From CAYRIF01 sp964424205 (lineage in GTDB: Bacteria; Bacteroidota; Bacteroidia; Cytophagales; Cyclobacteriaceae), in assembly GCA_964424205.1 (NCBI GenBank), contig CAYRIF010000255.1, forward strand, positions 1 through 5,646: DNA of 5,646 bases, read 5' to 3'. This document shows positions 1 through 5,646 of this stretch, in pieces. The translations under genes and the position numbers were made by a program. Position 1 is the stretch's first letter; each line of letters opens with the position of its first letter. A model generated the notes under the pieces. That model saw only the letters and a program-made list of their open reading frames with translations. It did no database searches and was not told where the DNA came from.

Positions 1-105
1 TCGTATTGTTCGGTTAATGTCGCTGATTAATTGGTTGATGTATTTTTTCATTTTTTTTTGTTTTTGGGTGGTAAAACTGACATTTTCTATGGATTTGTTC
101 TCCAT
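1..105 (-). CDS. Start of an unrecognised gene downstream of cas3 (partial, runs off the window)
   Basis: After the cas3 stop, an ATG at 103-105 opens a frame that stays open for 35 codons to the left edge. It begins MENKSIENVSFTTQ and continues through a Lys-rich stretch to MKKYINQLISDINRTIR. A second in-frame ATG at 49-51 (Met19) is a plausible alternative start, because YINQLISDI looks like the beginning of a folded helix and the preceding residues are low complexity. Both starts follow A-runs and neither has a Shine-Dalgarno. The 7-base gap after cas3 makes co-transcription likely. In many type I-B loci the gene after cas3 is cas4, but the visible residues do not resemble a Cas4 N-terminus. 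From memory the helix is vaguely like the start of small uncharacterised Bacteroidota proteins; that is a weak impression. Function unknown. Confidence 0.55.
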   Translation of the reverse strand, partial: MENKSIENVSFTTQKQKKMKKYINQLISDINRTIR

Positions 106-112
106 TTTTTTG

Positions 113-2407
113 TTACAGAAAACTATCATCACTATTGTGCATATACTGAGTTTCGTTAAAATCTAAACCTGTTTCAGGGTCATATTTTTTATTTAATCTG
201 AAATAATTAATAACTATGGGGGCAGCATTTTGTCTTTGCGGGTTTGTTACGGCAATTTCATCTTTTTCTAGCTCCCCTGAACTATGAAAAAATTGAGCAA
301 ACCTACTTTTTCGGAGTGATACTTTTAGTTGTTCTGCACCGATAAAATCAAAATCTTCCAAAAGTTGTCTGTATTTTTGATCATAGTAGGCAGGAACAAC
401 TTTTACTCCATCAAATTGGCTGTAATATTCTTGTTCGCCATCTTTTGAAGGAAGAAAAGGATACAACCTTTGTAAGTGACCTTTTAGGTTTTGATAAACC
501 TTATCATATTTATCCTGTGCACTTTCGCTAAACGAAGGATAAACAATATCAATATACTTTTGTAGCTCCATTTCTGATATTATTCCATTATCCATTGACT
601 CAATAGTTTTGAGCACAACAAAAGTTCGAGAAATAATATCTTCATCATAAATATACTTGTCATTTTCATTTCTTTCAAGAAAAACAATACATGTACAGGG
701 CTGTTTCTTTCGCTTCCTATTTACTCTGCCAAATCGTTGAATAAGAGCATCAAGTGGTGCAGGTTCTGAGAAAATAATGTCATAATCAATATCAAGGCTT
801 ACCTCAATTGCTTGGGTGCCAATTAGTAGGTTTGGTTGAGATGTACGTAAGGTTTTTTCAATTCTATTTCTATCTACAGCAGCAAATCTCCCATGAATTA
901 ATAATGCTTCATGTTTTGTTTTAAATTCATCAAATACCAAACGTGATGAATCTACGGTATTGCAAACAACAAGTACCTTTTTACCATCATTTAGAGCAGA
1001 TTCAATGCTTGTATAATTATTGGCAAGAAGACCCTTTCTTAGCTCAAGTTTATGCCTTTTAAAGCTGGAATAAAGATGCTCATTTGCTTTTATCTCTGAA
1101 TACGACCCAATCGCTTCTCGAATAAGTTGTTTCAAAAAAGTTGGTAAAGTAGCCGTCATTATGAAAATTTTTGCTTGCATTTCTTTTGACAAAAATTCTA
1201 GCAAAATGATTATTTGGGCTGTAACTTCAGGGTCGTAGGCATGTATTTCATCAAAAATAAAATATCCGCCGACCCACTCAAACATACCTTTTTCAAAGCC
1301 TTTTAATCCAAAAAGATGTTTGAGCAATTGAAAAGGAGTTAGGACTTTAACGGGGGTTTGTAAGGTTTTAAATTGTTGTTTAACAATTTTTATTTTATCT
1401 TTTAATGTCTGTAACTCGCGAGCATCTTCAAAGAGCTTATCATATAAGTAGGCATTTAACTTGCCATGTACCATTCCTACCATTTCATGCCCCAGTCCAT
1501 ATTTGTCATCAGAAAGTCTTTCAAACATAGCATTAATTGATGCAGTAAATGGTAGAATGTAAAAAGTACGACCTTGTCCAGTTTCGTTTAATTGGTGTTT
1601 TAACCAGAGAAGCGAAGCTTCCGTTTTTCCTGAGCCTGTTGGAGCAGTTAATATAGTACTACCCAATGTTTTCGCTGCTATTTGCTGATGAGAATAAAGG
1701 CTATTGCCTTTATTCTTTAAGTGTTGAACCATAGTTTGTAAAAACAAAAAATTGGAGTCACCTAAATTAGGAAAATCAGTTATAAAACCTGATGCTAAGT
1801 GATCACTCTGAAAGAAAGCTCCAATTAATAGAAGAAGCGTATGGTAATACTGCTCTTTTTCTTTTCTTTTTGCCTTCTTTACTTCTCTTCTGTACTCAAC
1901 AATTAAATCTTTTGGATTTAGAGCTGGTATTTTATCAGGTAAAAGACTTCTTTCAAATGTATTAGCAATTTTGATTGCTTCTTTTTGAATTAGTTTGGAA
2001 AATTCATCATCAAATTCTTGATTGTTGTCCTCATAGTTACTTGCAATAAAAGACCTTAACCTGTCATAACTTCGGTGATGTCCTGCGACAACTCTCATTA
2101 CTATTTTTTTGTCATCATTATTTAAGGCTGATATAGCGGCTGCAAAGGATAAAGAGAATAATTCATGTCTTTGTTCGTGCCATTCACTTTCTTGTCCTTC
2201 AAGAATTTTTTGAAATTCAGAATGAGATTTACCCAAATCATGCGTAATTATGGCAAATTTAAGTAAAATCCAAAAGTTTTCTTTTTCTGCAACGGTTTTT
2301 GCTAATGGAAATGAAACTTGAAGCTTTTCCCAAACCGTTAACACATCCTTTGTGTGTTGAAATAATGTTGTTTGCGGTTCTGATTTAGCTAAAAGGACTT
2401 TACCCAT
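113..2407 (-). CDS. cas3: CRISPR-associated nuclease/helicase Cas3 (HD + DExH), 764 aa
   Basis: Effector nuclease of type I CRISPR interference. After Cascade opens the target, Cas3 nicks the displaced strand and translocates 3' to 5', degrading DNA. The N-terminal HD domain has its expected metal-binding pattern: H18, H56-D57 (THDLGK), H81 in WHEQRHE, and H110-H111 (AGHHRSY). The superfamily 2 helicase follows. It has a Q-like region near Y238-SHQQ, Walker A APTGSGKT (255-262), Walker B DEIH (386-389), motif III MTAT (417-420), motif V around G530-TQAIEVSLDID541 and motif VI QRFGRVNR (557-564). The remaining 200 or so residues form the C-terminal region. All catalytic motifs are present, so the enzyme looks active. 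HD and helicase are fused in one chain, the usual arrangement. The ATG at 2405-2407 lies in the last codons of cas5 (8-base overlap, different frame), so translation probably re-initiates there. The protein ends at TAA 113-115, seven bases before the next ORF. Confidence 0.97.
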   Translation of the reverse strand: MGKVLLAKSEPQTTLFQHTKDVLTVWEKLQVSFPLAKTVAEKENFWILLKFAIITHDLGKSHSEFQKILEGQESEWHEQRHELFSLSFAAAISALNNDDKKIVMRVVAGHHRSYDRLRSFIASNYEDNNQEFDDEFSKLIQKEAIKIANTFERSLLPDKIPALNPKDLIVEYRREVKKAKRKEKEQYYHTLLLLIGAFFQSDHLASGFITDFPNLGDSNFLFLQTMVQHLKNKGNSLYSHQQIAAKTLGSTILTAPTGSGKTEASLLWLKHQLNETGQGRTFYILPFTASINAMFERLSDDKYGLGHEMVGMVHGKLNAYLYDKLFEDARELQTLKDKIKIVKQQFKTLQTPVKVLTPFQLLKHLFGLKGFEKGMFEWVGGYFIFDEIHAYDPEVTAQIIILLEFLSKEMQAKIFIMTATLPTFLKQLIREAIGSYSEIKANEHLYSSFKRHKLELRKGLLANNYTSIESALNDGKKVLVVCNTVDSSRLVFDEFKTKHEALLIHGRFAAVDRNRIEKTLRTSQPNLLIGTQAIEVSLDIDYDIIFSEPAPLDALIQRFGRVNRKRKKQPCTCIVFLERNENDKYIYDEDIISRTFVVLKTIESMDNGIISEMELQKYIDIVYPSFSESAQDKYDKVYQNLKGHLQRLYPFLPSKDGEQEYYSQFDGVKVVPAYYDQKYRQLLEDFDFIGAEQLKVSLRKSRFAQFFHSSGELEKDEIAVTNPQRQNAAPIVINYFRLNKKYDPETGLDFNETQYMHNSDDSFL

Positions 2408-3080
2408 AATTAAAATCTAATTGATGGAAGTAAATATCTACACCATTTTTTCCCATGGATTCATCTCTGTAGGCTGTTATTTTTGATGTGAAATCAGGTG
2501 CAGAATACTTGATAATTGTGTAAGGTGATGCACCAAGACTTTTTCGTGGAAACTCATCTGTAAAGTATTGGGGGAGTGCTTGTATCTTCCCAGGTAAGAA
2601 ATTGCCCAATAAGGGAATGATTTGTCCTTTTATCTTAGTCGCATTGTCTATTCTTTCTAAATTCAAAGGCTCTTTAGAAATGGTAACTTTAGCTAAATCG
2701 CCTGATCTTCCTAGCAATATGTCATAGTATGGCTTACGCAAATAATCAACTAGTTTTTCATCTTTTAAATAAATCGAAAGACTCGAATCTGCTAAGAATT
2801 CACGGTGAATAACATTTGACTTTGCACTATTGGATGGCAATCCATTTGAGTTTAATTGAATCATATAGATAGTTTCCAAATCATAGGTTTTTCCCTCGTA
2901 TTCAAAATAATATCCTATTTCCAAGTTTTTATGCTTCAAATATTTACCTGCCGCAGCATTCAGAATACCCAATATAGTGCTAAGTGGCGGAACATCTAAT
3001 GTAGGCTGGATTCCACTAATTAGATTAGGGTATCTAAACCCAGCAGTCCACGAGTTTATATCTATTCGATAAGCTTGCAT
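2400..3080 (-). CDS. cas5: Type I-B Cascade subunit Cas5 (Cas5t type), 226 aa
   Basis: Cas5 caps the 5' handle of the crRNA at the base of the Cascade complex, next to Cas8. In type I-B it is normally structural, with crRNA cutting done by Cas6. The protein opens with a RAMP-type first strand (MQAYRIDINSWTAGFRYP, residues 1-18), followed by the family-typical segment QPTLDVPPLSTILGILNAAAG (25-45). A later block PYYDILLGRSGDLA (117-130) is also typical of Cas5t. I chose the ATG at 3078-3080, which overlaps the cas7 stop as TAATG. An in-frame upstream ATG at 3108-3110 would add ten residues that do not resemble Cas5 and would lie inside cas7 coding sequence. The 3' end overlaps cas3 by 8 bases. 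Both junctions suggest coupled translation, which would help keep subunit ratios fixed. Nothing looks broken. Confidence 0.92.
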   Translation of the reverse strand: MQAYRIDINSWTAGFRYPNLISGIQPTLDVPPLSTILGILNAAAGKYLKHKNLEIGYYFEYEGKTYDLETIYMIQLNSNGLPSNSAKSNVIHREFLADSSLSIYLKDEKLVDYLRKPYYDILLGRSGDLAKVTISKEPLNLERIDNATKIKGQIIPLLGNFLPGKIQALPQYFTDEFPRKSLGASPYTIIKYSAPDFTSKITAYRDESMGKNGVDIYFHQLDFNYG

Positions 3081-4171
3081 TATTTTATAAGTTTTGTTAA
3101 ATCTTGGCAATAGGAATCAATAGCTTCATTGATTGATTTCACCTGTAAGTGGCTTGTCTCATTTGCTAGTTGCTCTAATTCCTTCAAGTCACTTTTGTCC
3201 AAAAAACCATTTCTTATACCAATATAAATAGTTCCTACAAATTGCTCATCAAAGTCACTTAAAACTTCCTTTAAACCAGCAATATTAAGATTGAAGGTTC
3301 TGTTATTTAGTCCGCTATTGACAACGTGAGTAAAAGGATGGTTACCTACATTCATTGTAGATAAAATGATAAATTTGGGGGCAACGTCAGCCATGTTGCT
3401 TGTTTGCATTGCTCCACCAGAGATATACTTTAGTGCTTGGATGGTTTCAATTATTCGCTTTTTACGAGTCTCAGCATCTAATTGAATTAATTTTTGGGGC
3501 ATACCTTTGGAATCAAGAACAAAAACATCATCAACTTCTACTGCTCCTTGTTCAATTGCTTCTTTTTTTAGTATATCCGTTAGATTCTTATATCCAGTCT
3601 TATTGTAGTTTGAAAAAGTTCCAACTTGGGTTAAATCCAATGCAAACATTCCTTTCATGATAGCACTATATTCTTCTTTACTGTAAGGTACAGAGTCTCC
3701 TTCCTGTCTAGCCATACTAGACCAATTCTCTTCTGTAGATACAGATGTTACTGAAATAATTGCTGAATTTTTTAATGGTGAAATACGGGTAACTGTTACA
3801 TTTTCTGTTTTTGTTTTTCCTTTTTTGTCCTTTTCTTCATTTCCATCCTTATCTAGCTTTGGGGCTTTAGCTGCACGCATATACCCAAAGATGTCATCAT
3901 CAGGATGTTTAATTGGATTTGCTGCAGTAAACGCAATTTTTTTCTCTCTTGTGATTGGAGACAGTTCCCAATTGAAATGTTTTTGTAGTGTGTTTCTCCA
4001 CCAAAATCGCCATGCTTGACCAGAAACATAGGTATATTTCTGACCATTTTTATAAATAGATTTTGTAGCTACGGCATTGTCAAAACTGCTTGTTGAGCTT
4101 TTTCCTGCATTATTGAGTGCGGCAACATCTACATCAATTAAGATAAAACCTTGTGTTTTGAGATTTTTCAT
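3080..4171 (-). CDS. cas7: Type I-B Cascade backbone protein Cas7 (Cst2/DevR family), 363 aa
   Basis: Cas7 subunits form the helical backbone of the Cascade complex, binding the crRNA spacer as repeated RRM-fold units. The N-terminus is characteristic of the Cst2/DevR branch: a first strand TQGFILIDVDVAALNNAG (residues 6-23), then Q45-K-Y-T-Y-V-S-G-Q53 and the aromatic W54-RFWWRNTLQ stretch. Further matches in style are DDDIFGYMRA (91-100) and the SGGAMQ motif (251-256). Residues 101-124 form a Lys/Asp/Glu-rich, low-complexity insert, probably a flexible surface or crRNA-contacting loop. The gene begins 18 bases after the cas8 stop. Its leader is almost purely A/T with no Shine-Dalgarno, typical of Bacteroidota. 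Its stop codon TAA (3080-3082) shares a base with the cas5 ATG. Length agrees with the family. DevR is a name inherited from the Myxococcus dev locus and does not imply a developmental role here. Confidence 0.93.
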   Translation of the reverse strand: MKNLKTQGFILIDVDVAALNNAGKSSTSSFDNAVATKSIYKNGQKYTYVSGQAWRFWWRNTLQKHFNWELSPITREKKIAFTAANPIKHPDDDIFGYMRAAKAPKLDKDGNEEKDKKGKTKTENVTVTRISPLKNSAIISVTSVSTEENWSSMARQEGDSVPYSKEEYSAIMKGMFALDLTQVGTFSNYNKTGYKNLTDILKKEAIEQGAVEVDDVFVLDSKGMPQKLIQLDAETRKKRIIETIQALKYISGGAMQTSNMADVAPKFIILSTMNVGNHPFTHVVNSGLNNRTFNLNIAGLKEVLSDFDEQFVGTIYIGIRNGFLDKSDLKELEQLANETSHLQVKSINEAIDSYCQDLTKLIK

Positions 4172-4189
4172 TTTTTATTTTTTTTAAAA

Positions 4190-4528
4190 TTAGGAATTTA
4201 TTTCTTCTTCTAGTTCTGTCTGTATTGGCTCATCAAACCAAATCTCTTGCTCATGCATCTTCTGGTAAATAGCTATGAGCAGTAGATCTTGGATTTCCTG
4301 CCAATACGTACCGTCTGGGAACAATTCAAGTGCATATTCTTCTAATGAAAAAAGTGTATCACTGTTTTGTTGGTCTAGATTTTCTTCTTCCAGTTTTCGT
4401 AGCACCTTTCGGAAAAGAAATGCCTTTTGGGGGGTTTGTAATGAGCGCACCTTTTTCTTAAGGTTATTAGTGTCATTTAGGACGAAATCAGCAATTCTTT
4501 CAATTACTGTTAAAGTTTTTTGATTCAT
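4190..4528 (-). CDS. Candidate internal Cas11-like small subunit (in frame within cas8), 112 aa
   Basis: In several type I-B, I-C and I-D systems the small subunit Cas11 is translated separately from an internal start near the 3' end of the cas8/cas10d gene. In this cas8, Met354 (ATG at 4526-4528) is the only Met in the C-terminal half that would give a product of Cas11 size. The next Met is residue 443, and the previous ones are at 105, 139 and 148. The resulting segment is rich in predicted amphipathic helices: around residues 355-370, 376-401, 411-421 and 428-446. Upstream of the ATG the sequence is A-rich (CAACTTAGAGAT). The AGAG is too close to be a good Shine-Dalgarno, but Bacteroidota often initiate without one. 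This is inference from size, position and helical character; a GTG or TTG start, or no separate product at all, remains possible. Confidence 0.35.
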   Translation of the reverse strand: MNQKTLTVIERIADFVLNDTNNLKKKVRSLQTPQKAFLFRKVLRKLEEENLDQQNSDTLFSLEEYALELFPDGTYWQEIQDLLLIAIYQKMHEQEIWFDEPIQTELEEEINS

Positions 4529-5587
4529 ATCTCTAAGTTGTTTTTGGTAAAGTTTGACAATTTCAAAGTTGAATGGACGATGTTGTTTAGAAACCCAATT
4601 TAGAATGGGTTTTAAGATGGATTTGTTAGTGAGTAAAGATTTGTAAATTGGATTATACCAGTTTTTAAACCCTTGATAACCAACATTTTTCGTTTCTTTT
4701 TTTTCAGTTACACGAAATAACCCAGTTTGATAATTATACTCAGCTGTTTTTTTTCTAAAATAAGAATTTACAAAGCTTTGCCAATCCTTTTTAAACGTGC
4801 GATGATTGACAGATGTAATAAACTTAAATAAAGTAGCTGAAAAATTATGCAGTTCTATTTCGGGAGAAGCCCCAAAATTGGTAAAGAGATACAAGTTTAA
4901 CTCTACTTGACTCTGGATAGTGTTATCTTTTGCTTCAATCAGCCAGTTCTGGGCAAAGTCAAACAAGGCACTTGATGGACTTTTGTGATTCCAGTTATTG
5001 ATTCCTGTTGATGTTTTAGTTGCTATTTTTCTATTGTTTTCATTTATATTTTCCTCTACGAAATAGGTGATTATCTCATCGTCATTACTTTGTAATATAG
5101 CAATTCTTCCAAGTAGTTGAATGCTCCCATATGGTACAAAAAACATGCGTATTAAGGCTTCTTTTGAAAGCATTAACCCTCCTTGGAAAGCATGGTGAAA
5201 ATTGATAAAAGTACCTGAGCCTGCAAGAATATGATTATCTCGCCCACTAGTGAACAAGTTTGTTTTTTCTCCCATAATACGGCAGTAGCCTTCCTCGTGC
5301 GGCAATTCATTATCAATTAACTTTTGAAAATAAGATATTGTTTCAGATATTTTTTTATCAGCTTTAAAGGCGGGTTGGGTGATTTTGGAGTTGAGAAAAA
5401 AAGCATTAAGTTTTGCATTCCAATTTTTAACGTATATATCGGTTGTTTCTTTTAGTAGTTTCTGGATGTCAGTATGACCTTTTTCCTGAAATAGAATTTC
5501 AATCACTTTTCCCCCGATATCGGTGAAAGGATCTCCTGTTGGCTTGGTTAGCCAGTCTAAGTTTATTTTCTTTTTGTCTAATTGCAT
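4190..5587 (-). CDS. cas8b: Type I-B Cascade large subunit Cas8 (Cas8b1/Cst1-like), 465 aa
   Basis: Probable large subunit of the crRNA-guided surveillance complex. In type I systems this subunit reads the PAM and helps recruit Cas3. The call rests on three things: position directly before Cst2-type cas7, cas5 and cas3; a length usual for Cst1 proteins; and an N-terminus (TGDPFTDIGG, residues 17-26) that resembles the Cst1 family opening. A central block (C102-R-I-M-G106, then NF at 129-130 and GGLML at 136-140) corresponds to the region where Cst1 relatives carry two CXXC pairs. Here only C102 survives and it is the only cysteine in the protein, so the zinc site appears lost. The C-terminal 110 or so residues look helical and charged, as expected for a fused small-subunit domain. 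The start is firm: an in-frame TAA lies at 5594-5596 and the next Met is residue 105. It is the first gene of the visible cluster, 18 bases before cas7. Family is confident, subtype label less so, because Cas8 diverges quickly. Confidence 0.85.
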   Translation of the reverse strand: MQLDKKKINLDWLTKPTGDPFTDIGGKVIEILFQEKGHTDIQKLLKETTDIYVKNWNAKLNAFFLNSKITQPAFKADKKISETISYFQKLIDNELPHEEGYCRIMGEKTNLFTSGRDNHILAGSGTFINFHHAFQGGLMLSKEALIRMFFVPYGSIQLLGRIAILQSNDDEIITYFVEENINENNRKIATKTSTGINNWNHKSPSSALFDFAQNWLIEAKDNTIQSQVELNLYLFTNFGASPEIELHNFSATLFKFITSVNHRTFKKDWQSFVNSYFRKKTAEYNYQTGLFRVTEKKETKNVGYQGFKNWYNPIYKSLLTNKSILKPILNWVSKQHRPFNFEIVKLYQKQLRDMNQKTLTVIERIADFVLNDTNNLKKKVRSLQTPQKAFLFRKVLRKLEEENLDQQNSDTLFSLEEYALELFPDGTYWQEIQDLLLIAIYQKMHEQEIWFDEPIQTELEEEINS

Positions 5588-5603
5588 AAAAAATTATTTT
5601 CCA

Positions 5604-5611
5604 CAAAGTTA
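5604..5611 (-). promoter_or_regulatory. Candidate Bacteroidota -7 promoter element (TAACTTTG) upstream of cas8
   Basis: On the minus strand the octamer TAACTTTG matches the Bacteroidota -7 consensus TAnnTTTG exactly. Transcription would begin a few bases downstream, giving a very short leader of about ten bases before the cas8 ATG at 5587. There is no convincing TTTG -33 box at the expected distance of about 19 bases upstream; that stretch is G-rich. An exact 6-of-6 fixed-position match in AT-rich DNA can arise by chance, and if cas6 lies just upstream the operon may be driven from further away. Treat it as a candidate. Confidence 0.35.
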
Positions 5612-5646
5612 ACCCCCTACCTACCGAACTCACCACCATACCCCCT
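5612..5646 (-). repeat. G-rich upstream patch with a 7-base direct repeat (AGGGGGT x2)
   Basis: The segment upstream of the candidate promoter is strikingly G-rich on the coding strand, in contrast to the AT-rich genes. AGGGGGT occurs twice, at 5640-5646 and 5612-5618, in direct orientation with a 28-base period. Between them lie further GG pairs (5636-5637, 5633-5634, 5624-5625, 5620-5621). The patch could be a regulator-binding site, a weak two-tetrad G-quadruplex former (GG-TA-GG-TA-GG-G-GG, bases 5625 to 5613), or simply the tail of something cut by the window edge. No protein-coding meaning was recognised in the frames that cross it. Confidence 0.4.

Noticed and set aside
3400..3660. 86-codon open frame on the plus strand
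   Set aside because: It lies wholly antisense to the well-supported cas7, its product is hydrophobic and low in complexity as expected of a complement frame, and it has no recognisable motif.
3825..4047. Short frames of 64 codons on both strands inside cas7
   Set aside because: Both are out-of-frame shadows of conserved cas7 coding sequence, with no start context or recognisable product.
4275..4523. 82-codon plus-strand frame within cas8
   Set aside because: It is antisense to cas8, Ser/Phe/Arg-rich as complements of charged helices usually are, and resembles no known family.
5617..5646. Tail of a cas6 gene ending at the minus-strand TAG (5617-5619)
   Set aside because: One frame gives RGYGGEFGR then stop, superficially reminiscent of the Gly-rich loop of Cas6, but nine residues from a G-rich patch are too few and do not match the usual Cas6 ending.
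1..5646. CRISPR array or repeat-spacer units
   Set aside because: No 28-37 base repeats at regular spacing were seen; the only spaced repeat is the 7-base AGGGGGT pair upstream of cas8, which is too short and lacks a third copy.
1..5646. tRNA, rRNA, insertion sequence or rho-independent terminator
   Set aside because: The cluster is nearly fully coding with gaps of 18 bases or less; no hairpin followed by a T-run, inverted terminal repeats, transposase or RNA gene was recognised.

Overview
The window holds the interference half of a type I-B CRISPR-Cas locus of the Cst (Tneap/DevR) branch, all on the minus strand. In transcription order, from high to low coordinates, it reads cas8 (Cst1-like large subunit), cas7 (Cst2/DevR backbone), cas5 (Cas5t), cas3 (HD nuclease plus helicase), and then the start of one more gene that runs off the left edge. 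No CRISPR array, cas6, cas4, cas1 or cas2 is visible, so they must lie outside the window if they exist.

The DNA is AT-rich (about one third G+C by eye). The genes lack clear Shine-Dalgarno sequences and are preceded by A/T-rich leaders. A perfect TAnnTTTG box, the Bacteroidota -7 promoter element, lies just upstream of cas8. With the Cst1/Cst2/Cas5t gene types, this suggests a Bacteroidota host, although no taxonomic marker is present.

Layout: 5588-5646 is the upstream region, with a short G-rich patch (on the coding strand), a 7-base direct repeat and the candidate promoter box. cas8 occupies 4190-5587; after an 18-base gap comes cas7 (3080-4171). cas5 (2400-3080) starts inside the cas7 stop codon (TAATG). 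cas3 (113-2407) overlaps the end of cas5 by 8 bases. A truncated ORF (1-105) begins 7 bases after the cas3 stop. Such packing implies one transcript and translational coupling. There is no gene-free stretch over 300 bases.

Working model, from family knowledge: Cas7 polymerises along the crRNA, Cas5 caps its 5' handle, and Cas8 recognises the PAM. A small Cas11-like subunit is possibly made from an internal start in cas8. Cas3 is recruited to nick, unwind and degrade the target. The least ordinary points are a Cas8 with a single cysteine, hence no CXXC-CXXC zinc motif; the possible internal Cas11 start at Met354; and a first downstream gene that does not look like cas4. I see no evidence of a wholly new system here.
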